Source: Anoplopoma fimbria
Taxonomy: Eukaryota; Chordata; Actinopteri; Perciformes; Anoplopomatidae
Assembly (NCBI RefSeq): GCF_027596085.1
Contig: NC_072456.1
Location: forward strand, 14,584,744 to 14,648,743
Direction: 5' to 3'
Length of the DNA: 64,000 nucleotides
The stretch's first letter is position 1; each line of letters begins with the position of its first letter. The position numbers were made by a program, and so were the translations under genes. Below, in pieces: positions 24,852 to 35,545 of the stretch. The notes beneath the pieces are model-generated. The model was given only the letters and a program-made list of their open reading frames with translations. It did not search any database and was not told where the DNA came from.

Positions 24852-26190
24852 TTAACACTTGTGTTGTTTTAAGGTTATAAATGACATGCCATGATGTATA
24901 ACATATGACAAAACACCCTACATATTTTTTCTTTCAATCTTGTTTCAACTTGAAATTTGATGTTTTCCTAAATTAAGTAAAGTGAAACACTGCCTTCATT
25001 TATTTATATGTCGATGAAACCTGTTCATCACCGTCTTAGGGTCATCTTTGACCTGGCAGTTATAAAAGCATTTAAACACCACAAAAACACAAAGAGGCAC
25101 ACACTCACAATGAGAATACGTGCATGTGCTACTGCTTGAATTCAGACAAAACAAAAACTTTCTAGGACTTATCCACAGCCCAACATATGACTTTAGTTCA
25201 CAGACAAAGAAAAAAAATATTCAGATGACATATACATTTCATCAAAGCATTGTTTACTAATGGGGAATGCAGTTAGAAGCAGCATCCTCTGCTATAACAG
25301 TGCGGCAGATGAGAGAAGGCGTTGTAGAACAGTTTTTTTCAGATGTCTGTAAAGGACTCTAAAACAAAAACTGTGTGCTGCCCATGTGAGAAAAACATCT
25401 ATAAAGTCACAGACTGGAATACTGTCCTATATGTGCTAATTAGAGTTGATTAATTTATAGGTAGCACTTTTTATGATGCCCATGTCTATATTACATTTTA
25501 AACATACTGTTGGTATTATAATCTGCTTATATAAATGTATAATTATAGTTAAACATGTTCATAATGAATGAATGAATGAATGTTCATAATGCTTTTTACC
25601 AATAAGTATTGCACATTACAAAGCATTTCATGCCTTATAATGTCAAGTATAATAATACCTTTTAATTGATGGTCACTCACTTACATTTTATTTGTAATGT
25701 TCATAGTGTATTATAATTCCAATAGTTGTTATGCATTATAATATTTTTATAATGCCATATAATGCATTTGAATCATAAACTGTACATTGTATGATCATAC
25801 AACGTATTATAAAGTATGTTTATAATGTATTTTAGACATGAGCGTCATAGAAAGTGCTACCATTTAAGTTATTCACAATTTCGTTTATCTATTACCTTGT
25901 TTGTGATGGCAAAAAATGAGAGAAAACTACAATAGTTGAATTTCTCAATGTACAGCACGAGAAAAATATTCTAATGTTGCCAAAAAGGTTTAAGACTGTT
26001 ACTGTTCCCTTCAGATTTTCTGATCTGTGAAGGGGGAAAACCAAGAAATTAACAAAATTTGTGATGGATGTTGTTTCTTCATGCAAATACATTTGGGGGA
26101 TCAAAGTCGATTGAGCTGCTTTATTTCAGTAATTTAGTGAAAGCAGGTCATTTTTGACGCTTAGGACAAGGGGAGCATACAGAATGTTAA
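24852..26190. mobile_element. Possible TTAA-flanked (piggyBac-like) non-coding element, interrupted
   Basis: The left boundary reads TTAACACTTGTGTTGTTTTA followed by a degraded AAATGAC motif. A GGGTCATCTTTGACCTGG palindrome-like motif lies near 25038. At the right side, CAGGTCATTTTTGACGCTTA is followed by GGACAAGGGG and, at about 26187, TTAA. CTTGT near both ends in opposite orientation and repeated GGTCA-TTTGAC words recall fish non-autonomous piggyBac-type elements that insert at TTAA. The terminal repeats are not perfect and I could not confirm the pairing, so the assignment is tentative. The middle is occupied by the MITE at 25460-25861. Confidence 0.3.
25460..25861. mobile_element. 402-bp MITE with GGTAGCAC terminal inverted repeats
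   Basis: The left arm GGTAGCACTTTTTATGATG continues through CCATGTCTATATTACATTTT and AAACATAC. The reverse complement of the right end reads GGTAGCACTTTCTATGACG and follows the same course to AAACATAC, giving about 48 bases of paired terminus with few mismatches. The interior has no coding capacity and is filled with TTATAATG/CATTATAA words plus a short GAAT run. This is a non-autonomous DNA transposon of a type common in fish. Flanks read TAATTTATA and ATTTAAGTT, so no exact target duplication can be claimed. Confidence 0.8.
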
Positions 26191-29100
26191 GAAGGCTTAT
26201 TTCAGGTATTATTTATTGATAAAAAATGAAAATATTTACAGTAATAGGTCAAATAAAATGCAGACAGTATTGCCTTTGTTTGGTATTTCAGTTGCTGAAA
26301 AGAGCCTGAAAAGAAAAAATCTATAAAGAAATAACTTAACTGAAAAGGTGAGTCTTAAGTTAGCCACTCATTGATGAACAAGGTCTTTTAAATTAAAAAC
26401 AAGTCAAATTTGGTGGCCTTGTCACCAACCTGATGTTAGTAGATCTGTATAATGTTCCCAAATGATGCAACTGTGTTGCCAGGGAGTCCCATCTGTATGA
26501 AACAGGCTTGATAATATATAATATTAATAATAATTGAGATGTTTCACAATCGTGTCTCGGGACGATGTAATTTCATTGATCTTTATGAAATCAAGATTTA
26601 GTAAATACTTGACCTCCACAATTCGATATAGACTACCAGTTGTTTCCGTTTGTTCCTTTTGGATTTTTCACCATCACCCACCTTTGTTTGCTCTCTCTTA
26701 CTCTCAAATTTTAACCGACACATATCAATCTATTTGAATAAGCATGCGAATTCCAAAGCAAGCTGCACCCAAATTATTGATTATCTAATGTAATACTGCA
26801 TGGTTCTAGCGTTAAGGTAGACATTACAATTGGCAAAATGGGACATGGCTTCATACCAAATTTTTCTTAATGGCTGTATACCCTTGTTCAAGTTGACATA
26901 CTGTATTTTTCACAATAAAAAGTATCTGTAAGCCACTCTTAATTCTTCGTTTAGTGCTACTAAGAGTAGCTCAAGCCTCAATGAGGAATCAAGCTAGATA
27001 GTAATTTTTCATGTAGAGGTGGAAATGATGTGTCCCTTGTCAACATAATTACATCCTTACAGTAATGTATGAGCCAACAGTGATTACAATTAGACACCCT
27101 CCTGATTGCTTTGTGGGTGCCAGCATTTTAAGCTCAGGTCAGCAACTGGAATCAGACAGGACACACACAAACACTCATTAACTTTCTTTTTGTCATGCAC
27201 CAAACTTACGTTAACAAAAGCCCATGCTAGCGTCCCATAATTACATTGTTATATTGGCAGGGGTATAATTTACCAGGGATGGTAATTACTTGCGATGTTG
27301 TTACAGCATTGCCATACATCATGAATACTCTCACCAAAGCTCACATCAGTCTTGGATCTGTTGTTTTTGGTGTTTAGAGGGCTACCCATGGTGCATCAAA
27401 AGGCAGACCTGCCGCCTCCTGAGAGTGTTCGTTTTTTTCAAAGACATCATAGAGAAAGTCAGAGGAACAAAAAGAGGGATATATTATTACTATCCCTGCC
27501 AGGAGGTTCATGCAATTGGTTGCATGTCTGTGTGTGTATGTGGGGGACTGAGTTGATTGAGTGAGTGTGAACCTCTGTGTCTGTCCACGTCTAATATCAC
27601 ATTCTGCTGCAGCAAACTGCTTGGTATTGTAGGTGCCCAGTTATGGCTGCATGCTCAAAAGACTCTTCTGGTTGCGGTGACTCACATTTTCTCAAAACAC
27701 CCTTTGTTATCAGTATACACTGCAATAGACTGCCTGGCATTTCCTTACTTCCAGCTCCTAACTAGCCCCTAGCAGATAGGGGCTGCTAGTGATAAAAGTT
27801 GGTATAAAGTGTGTTATGGCAAGAGTGTATGAAGTGTGTTATCCAACGACTTCGAGCTGATTGCTTGCAAACATCGCAGCATGTTTTCAATTTGAATGAA
27901 GGATGTTTAACATCGCCTTACAGCCCATTAGTTGTGTACATCACTGGTTGTTAGTTGGCTCACTTTTGTTGTTTTGTACAGTGTGCTTGGTTAACAGCTA
28001 ACAGGACTACCAGTACACACATTGCTAAACCTCTCCGCAACTCATCTGCTCCTACGCAGACAGCTTGGTTAGTTTAAAACGGTTTATGGAAAGATTGTAT
28101 GTTCATCAACAATCTTTCAAAATGGCTATAGGCAAAACAAAGGCACAAATCATCAAAGCTAGAGGAATACACACAAAATAACTGAAAAACCCACTCAATT
28201 CTAACTGCAGTTGTTCAGTTGTTCTTAGGCCAAGTGGTTCAATTTATTGAATGCCAACTCTATGAATTGAGCACAATTTGCCAGGCACTTCTGCCAAAAC
28301 ATGAAGAGATTCTATTTTGGCCTTTGTGTCCCTTGGTAATGAGAACATTGTTTTGAACATGACTAATAACAGCAGAACCACATCAAGCTGTTCATTTGAG
28401 CTCTTTGTAACCAGGGAAATTAACTGACATGCCGGCCCCATTCAGCTGCACTTTCCTGGTCGGCTATTTAGTATTCCATGCATTAGCACCATACCAAAGG
28501 AGCTGGATTCTACTCTGCAAATGTAAAACATCCTGATTTAAATGTCAAATTTGAATATTTCCACCTGTATCTGATGAACAAGCTGTTTTATTGTCTCTGT
28601 AATCGTCCACTTAGGAGCTAAGCATTTCATTTTTCCACATTCTACCGCTTCCTGCTCTTACAAAGGTCAGGTTGATAGGATTTTATTTATTGCACGCTGT
28701 TCAGATGTGAGTGAAGTATGATCCTCTTGATTAGTCTCATAATTCTGTTATCACCACTCCTAAAGGTTGCATCGAAGCTGCTTTAAACCTGCACCTGTTT
28801 GTCTTGATAGGGGAGTCGTTATTGCCACATTATCTTGGACATTGGATAAGCAGATAGAATTCCAACCACTAGCTGTAGTAACTTTAGGTTAATAGAGACT
28901 GATCTTTAATGACATATTCTCTAGTCTTGTTTTGTGAATATATTTTATGTTAAAATGTAATGGAAGGAATGAAGGCTTTTTTGCACTAGAGCTCCAAGCA
29001 GGTTAATCATTTCAAGCGCAAAGGTGCTATTTGGAACAGTGGTTCGCAAACATTTTTCAGTGATTTACCATTTTTCAGTAATTTGGGAGAAAAGAAAGGA

Positions 29101-32100
29101 CTTAACTACTGTATAGTGAAGTTGGGTCTGAGGAGTGGTTGTAAAGGAAAGGATTGAGGGAAAGAGAGACAACGTGTGTGTGCGTGTGTGTGTTTGTGTT
29201 TACTTACAGATTATACTTTCTCCAACAAGGGACACCCTAGACAACAGGGGACTTTTTGGAAGTTCCCTGTTGGTCATGCTTTAAACAACTTTAAAAGTAT
29301 GCCTTATAATGCCATTGAAATAGATTTTAGCCAAGAGGAGATTTGCAGTGTGAGTGGTCGGGTCCATGCGCTGCACTGCTCCTGCTGGCCAGAGCAGGAA
29401 GTAAGCTTTGCAGACCTAATAAATGTAACCAAGGGTGGAGGGGATAAGCCTTGGGTCAACTGAGCTCATTGGATGCACAAGCTCTCAGCTTTCCACTCAT
29501 ACCCAATTCATTGGTCGTGTCGTTTTATATGATACAAGTACCTTCAATCTGGCTTAAAGACTGAGTGCACAGCCTCTTAAAGACAGTGTGTCAGCCAGGA
29601 TCGTCTTGCAAACTGATACTTGACAGGTATTTTTTTCTTTTCAATGCAACATTTTTATTTGAATGATTCACTAACTTACACATATGTGATTCATATATTA
29701 ACAACATATGATTGAAGGCTGATGAAAGGGAGCCTGTAATATTTCATCTGTACCCTCCTCCTTTGCCAGTGCCACCCCATTTGTGCATTTTAGATTTTGT
29801 GTATTTGTTAAGGCAAGAATGAGGCATCATTTACCATACTGTTCCTATAGGTTAATATATGAAACTATTTTCCTCTCACTTGATCTCAGACACTTAATGT
29901 TTGAAGTCTGCCACCTGGCATTTACTAATTGTTTGGCTTTGCCAAAAAGTGGAAAGATGGCATAGACTTTTTAATAGTTTTGAGTCTTTTATGGACCAGT
30001 TTAGCAATTTTATAAGTAAAAATGAATAATTGGACTATCAACTACTGCAGAAGGATTTGGATAAAACCGCAACGAAGCCAGAAATACTTAGTTGTTAATA
30101 TTGGCAATAATTTTTCCCTCCAGCCATTCCCAACATCCTGTTGAATTGGGTTACCATACCCCATGTGATGGGATATCTGACATTATAAGATGCATCATTT
30201 GAGTAAATTAGGCCAGACCTCCTTTATGTCTTGGCATTGAAAGTTTCTTAAGGTCAATTTAAGATTTGTTATTGCACCACAAAAAGGATGACAACAAATA
30301 TTTCAGTTCCTTGAACCAGCGTAATCGAAACTGCACAGTTAGAGCTGACATGATGAATGACAATCTAGGTACAATATTAATTTGCAGCACCTCAGCCCCT
30401 CTCACAGAGAGACATTGGCATAGAAGACTATCTCTTTGACATATCTTACTTTCTAAAATAAACCTTGGGCATTCGCTTCATAAATCTGTGAAATATGAGT
30501 TTATGGTGGTAACCCATGTATTTAATTCCAATAGGTTTGCCAGGAACTAATCTGGCTTTGAATATGATATTCACTGTTTTCTGCACTTTAATATCCTTAC
30601 AACCTGCTATCATTTTTCATCTGATGGAGTTACCTAGAGCATTTTTCAAGTTAATGTAGGGTTTTTTAGACAATCTTTGTAATGTTATGTGATAAAGTTT
30701 TATTTTTATTTTTTTGATCATTTTTTATTTTTTAAATAAATGTATTATTATTATCTACAGAGAAAAATAAATAATTTAACAAATAAGTATTTATTTGCAT
30801 GCAGTTATTTTGAAATATGCAAAAGTGCATAAACTAAAATGTTATTTATGTTTTAGGTTACGATCTAAGTCATAAAGATTTACATTTAAAGGTGAATAGG
30901 GTGGGTGTAACAACGCTTTCTAATGGTGTCCCTAAATTGTATACTGAAATGTGTCTTCAGCCTTTACAGATTAACTTGTGAGGAAATGGTCATTGAAATA
31001 TTCAGTGTAGTTATGGAGTTATCAACAGGCTCTCTTGGAAAACAACACAAAGGATGCAGACCTATAAAGAGAATTTTATTTTGTACTTTATCCTCTAAAA
31101 CAGACAAAATGGTCCCCTTCTGGATTGTACAGCATAACTGAAATCCCTTCTTTACCTGAACAAAATGCCACTGGACCATTGCCAAATGGTATGGTATTAC
31201 GCTCACACTCCTACATGAATTTATACATAAGGGCAGAAAAAAACGCATCATTGTCAGTAATGATGTGAAAAAGTTGACAGGATTTTTAAATATTGTTTCT
31301 GCTCAGTCTCTACGGAGGAAAATAGGTAATTTACCAGAGAGCCTTTAGGTGATCTTCCATTGTTTGCACGTAGAAATGCAAAGAAATTCACACAGGAAAC
31401 AATAAACTTGAAATAAACGTGCATGTATTTCTGATGACAAAATCTGTGTCACATAAAGATTAAAATGTTGGTGAACATAGAAGTTGGTATCTGACGTCTG
31501 TCTAATGATGCAGCTTTGCAACAACTAAGAGTTTCATGGAGTGGAAGGCACACTACAAGTGCATTAATTTCTCAATTATTAAAGAGAAAGCAATAAAGCC
31601 CCTTTTAAAGTTTAAAACTTTGATTGTATGCTGCTCTTTCTGAGGCGGGCTGCAGTTAACACCAACATTAAAATTTCACTTCCTATTTAATTTAAACTGT
31701 AAATGTTAATGAAACAAATTATAAAAACAATTATGGGATCTTTGCTTTAAAAAAAATTAAAAATAAGATTACAGATAGATTACAGCAATGCAAGGTTTTG
31801 TCCTTATTATATGTGTTGTCCAGGACAATAATATTATACACAATTTAGATTTTACTATATTTTCCCTTCTTGTACTGTTAAGACTGATATAAGCAGTTTT
31901 AACACAAAATTGGGGATGATTATCAACATTTTTTTCAAAATCACTCATCCATCCGTCCATCCATGGTCTGATATAACAGCCTAAACCATTGGATTTTGAA
32001 AATGAATGAATAAACGCCATAGTACTCGTTACGTTTGTCCCCTGCGTGCCTAATGTTTCAAATGCTTGTATGAGTAATAAGGAGTTTAGTCACTCAATTT

Positions 32101-33654
32101 GACAATCAGTAAGACATTAAAAGACAACTCTAAAAGTAAACAAATTTATTTCCCAGTGTTTCAAATGTTGAGCAACCTATCATCTCCTCATCATCCCCTC
32201 CCTTACTCCAATAAACAATGAACAGTCCACAGTCACTACATTTTTTTGTATATTTTTCATCCAACAAAGTACTCTTTACCATCACTATGCCCCTAGGGTA
32301 CTTCATGAGAGACTTCCAAAAAAACAATAAGCCAGCATCACCCTGGCTTCTGAGGCGCAAACACTTTGCTTGTCAGCACCCAATTAGAGCCTGAGGGGGC
32401 AAATTAACACGAAAGCCAAGAAATTCCAATTAACACTGACACATTGATTTGGTGGCATGCTCATCATTGTCTTAAAATTAGAATTAATCAACACGGCAGA
32501 GGGTGCCAAGTCAAAGGTCTGGCTACAAAAGCATTATTGCTTATGGTAAGCTGATGTTGGCTGAACGCTGAAGATTTGCATCTGTCAAATTGAGATGTAA
32601 TATATTTTTTCCACTTATTCTGCAGAGAGCACAATAACAGGGTTACACAAGTAATGAATGCTATTTGACAGAAAAATGTGTTCCATGTGCATAATAAAAA
32701 TGCATAATAATGAGTTTAAAAAAATCTCTGCCAAGGACATGCCAGTTTCCATGAGAAGAAAGCTGGCTAGTGATGAGCTCACTGACTAATTCTCCAGCAA
32801 AGAGTTAAATGAGCTAAATATAGTCAATGACTATCTATTAGACTCACTGCAAGAATAGCACTTGAAGGTAAAGCTGCTGTTCTTGCTGTTTTAATGCTCT
32901 CTGGAAGAGCAATGAGAGAACAAAAGTTAAAAAATCTGTGTGTTTCCCTTATCACAATTCCTCATCTTAACTCATTTCAAAGAAGAATATTTGCCACAAA
33001 ACACTGTTATAGTGGATGGATCACTTCCCTCACCATTCATTCTTCATCCCCTTCTCGATTTCTTCTTCCTCTATATTTGCATCCTCTCATATTATCCTCA
33101 AATTCCTTATTTGTATTTCTCCAACTCCAGCCCCAGTCCTTGTCCTTCATATTTAAACATGTATTTTTCTACCCATTCCCTTCAAATATGTTTTCTCTTA
33201 CCCCCGCCTCCCTGGTTTTACAGATCTCTGCCAACCTCTCCCTCGAATTGTCTTTATGACGGTCATTCTCTAGGCTTACCCTGCATTGTTCTTGATGTTG
33301 GCAGTGGAACGCATTAACACATCAAACTGTGACCCTATTAATGTGCATGGCCTTGGAACGCTGCCACACACTCTACAGTAGATACCTGATGCTACCTGCC
33401 AGGTGGTGCACCAGAAAGTGGAGGATGCAGTTCATGCTGGGGCTTTACAAGATGATTTCAAACAACATATAAAGCAATTAGCCTTAAGTCAAGTTAAGTG
33501 TTGCTTTTTAGGTGGGTAGCTAGGTCTCAACAATAGACAACAAGACCTTAAATATATTGCCCAATTTTCACATTTACCCCAATAACATTATATAACTTGT
33601 TTGATTGTTAGGTGTTTCCGGGGACCCCATCCCCTGAATGCCAGCCTTAACCAA
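26191..33654. other. Long non-coding stretch, no gene recognised
   Basis: Many frames of 60-125 codons occur, none with a known domain. The pair at 32894-33317 is C/T-rich and gives Ser/Leu/Phe/Pro-rich peptides in two phases, a composition artefact. About 27040-27140 (with GATTACAATTAGACACC) and 32380-32540 (with AAATTAACACG, TCCAATTAACACTG and TTAGAATTAATC) are non-repetitive blocks with homeodomain-type words that could be conserved enhancers. Weak repeat-like words occur near 27490-27560 (CCTGCCAGGAGGTTCATGC) and a short CCAT-type run at 31945-31965. Nothing else stands out over these 7.4 kb. Confidence 0.5.
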
Positions 33655-35050
33655 TAGCTCCTTCCCGTAAATGAAGAAAACACAGAGAACAGCTCTCCGA
33701 CACATGCACAAGATGGCGGACCTAATGCTAACTCTCAGTCAGACGACAAGGCGAGTTTAACGAAAGTTTTGGAAGAGATCCAGGGCTTTTGCAAAGACAC
33801 AAAACATCAGCTAAATATTATTTTCTCCGAGCTGTCCAACGTCAACCAAAGAATAGCGGAGGCAGAGACAGGAATTGAAAAGCTTGAAGATCAAGTTCAA
33901 AACATGGAACATGTGCTGAGTCAGATGATTAAAGTGATCAACAATGAAACAAGTAACTCAACCAAGAACTGAGATCCCATCGGGAGAACGTAAGGATATA
34001 TAATGTTCCCGAAGGAGCGGAGGGGTCGTCTATGGTGGAGTTTGTGGAAAAGTTATTACGGGACACGCTGGATATCCCCTCAATTACGGACCTTGGCATT
34101 GAGAGAGCGTACCGGAACTCTCCCCGAAAACCTACAGGGGACAGAGAAGACAAGCCACAGTCGATATGAATCAGATTCCACCGATAGAAAACCAAGAAGA
34201 GATTTTGTGCAAGGCCTGGGGTAAGTAAAGAGTGTTTTTGAGCGAGAGACAACAGTCTGGCAGAAGCGTAAGAGATATTCTAAAGCAAAGGGAGTGTTAA
34301 AGCAGAGAAAGATAACAGTCGTTATTAAAGTGGATTCAACTTGATGAAAAGACTATCATGAAAAAGAAGATGCCAAAAAATACAATTCATGAACTTAGGG
34401 ATCCAAGAACAAAAGTGATAAAAACAAACGATTCAGGAAGCTTTTGAAGTGTTTGACAAAAATCTATACTCTAAAGTTCCATCTTTATTTTCTAAAGTTG
34501 CCCACTTTAAATGAAGACCAAAATAGAAGGATGACGGGAGATATAACGGAAGATGAACTAAGAACTGTAATTAGTAGGCTAAATTAAGCAAGTCTCAAAA
34601 ATGAGTTGATTCCTGTTATACTTACCACAGTGAACTACCCAGCTGGAGAGGAGCAATAAATTCAGCTATACCGAAAGAAGGCAAGGATAAAATGGAATGT
34701 GGATCATTTAGACAAATATTGGTTCTAAATATAGGTTATTGATTATTCACTTCCATAATGGTCAAACGATTAGAGGAATTTTTACCAATGCTGATACATA
34801 TTGATCAGACAGGGTTCATACAAGAACGTCAAACACAAGATAATATACGAATGACACTACACATCTTTGATCATATACAAAATAATAAAATCAAAGCAAT
34901 AGTGATAAGCGCAAATACTGAAAAGGCATTTGACTCTGTTAACTGGACTTTTCGTTATAGAGTCCTCCACATATTTGGTTTACATGACACAATTATTGAA
35001 ACTATACAGGCATTATATCACAACCCCACAGTCATTCACGCACACACATA
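33655..35050 (+). mobile_element. L1/Tx1-type LINE, decayed, internally deleted
   Basis: A LINE copy that carries most of ORF1 (about 33658-34300), then passes within a few tens of bases into the middle of ORF2 (from about 34335), ending in the first half of the reverse-transcriptase domain near 35040. The apurinic-type endonuclease, normally at the start of ORF2, is absent, as are the rest of the reverse transcriptase and the 3' end. Both frames contain frameshifts and stops. Because the 5' part is kept and the endonuclease is missing, the copy has an internal deletion rather than ordinary 5' truncation. No target-site duplication or poly-A tail was found. Confidence 0.8.
33658..34305 (+). 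pseudogene. L1-type ORF1 (RNA-binding coiled-coil protein), broken
   Basis: ORF1 proteins coat LINE RNA and act as chaperones. The frame is open from about 33658 to 33971. It shows a polar N-terminus, then a heptad-rich coiled-coil stretch (for example VNQRIAEAETGIEKLEDQV). A frameshift at about 33968 leads into the RNA-binding core, where ENVRIYNVPEGAEGSSMV is visible (about 33978-34035), followed by VEKLLRDTLDIPSI. Further shifts and stops follow, with SERQ and ILKQRE near 34240-34300 marking the C-terminal part. The codons before 33769 continue the same frame, so the real start lies upstream of the first M-like codon; it is not fixed by any visible signal. Confidence 0.75.
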
Positions 35051-35051
35051 A
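34335..35051 (+). pseudogene. L1-type ORF2 reverse transcriptase fragment, broken
   Basis: Pieces of the linker and N-terminal half of an L1-type reverse transcriptase in several phases. Visible are IHELRDPRTKVI near 34381, then GDITEDELRTVISRL near 34540 and, in the open stretch 34758-35051, DQTGFIQERQTQDNI followed by EKAFDSVNW. Those words correspond to the early conserved RT blocks, including the block with the first catalytic aspartate, where the usual D-A-E-K-AFD run reads NTEKAFD. The YxDD block is not present; similarity ends near YHNP at about 35030. Multiple stops make this inactive. Confidence 0.8.
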
Positions 35052-35444
35052 AAGCCTACATTACCAACAGTGTACTGTAATGCTACTCTAACCAACAGTG
35101 GACTTTATGTCTGCTCCTTTTGAAGAAACAAAAATGAAATAGAAAATGTACTTTTAAGTTTTTTTCTCAGAATATTCCTGCAAATGTGCTATTCTTTTTT
35201 AATTTTTTTTTAGAAATTGCCAAGAGGGGACTTGAATCTTTGAGCGATGTCTACCTATCAAAGAGAGGACTTCCATATACTGCAGTGGAACTGCCTGTAC
35301 CCATTATTTCACCTAATGAGTGTTTGTTGACTACAAAAACTTTCTTTGCTTCTTTCAAAAGTGGATAATTCAACTTTAATGTCACCAATATTTAGACATT
35401 TCTCTGTGATACAAATCTTACAAAAACACACACACACACAGCTG
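35052..35444. other. Short non-coding stretch
   Basis: T runs and a short (CA)n at 35424-35440. No gene recognised. Confidence 0.5.
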
Positions 35445-35545
35445 CGTTTTCATTTTTCATTTTTGGGGACAAAAAATGACTTACATTCATGGAGACTTAC
35501 CCTCACCCTTTCCCTAAACCTAAACCATGTTTTCACCCTAACATG
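35445..35545 (+). repeat. Teleost interspersed repeat fragment with CCCTAAACC-like words
   Basis: TTTTTGGGGACAAAAAATG, CATTCATGGAGACTTACC, then CTCACCCTTTCCCTAAACC. From memory this matches a widespread fish repeat in which a GGGGAC/GAGACTTACCCTAAC segment leads into degenerate telomere-like CCCTAA words. It is not a telomere. Confidence 0.45.

Noticed and set aside
32894..33317. 121- and 125-codon overlapping frames
   Set aside because: C/T-rich stretch giving Ser/Leu/Pro/Phe peptides in two phases at once, as expected of composition bias.
35445..35545. Interstitial telomere
   Set aside because: Only degenerate CCCTAAACC-like words inside a dispersed repeat; no TTAGGG array.
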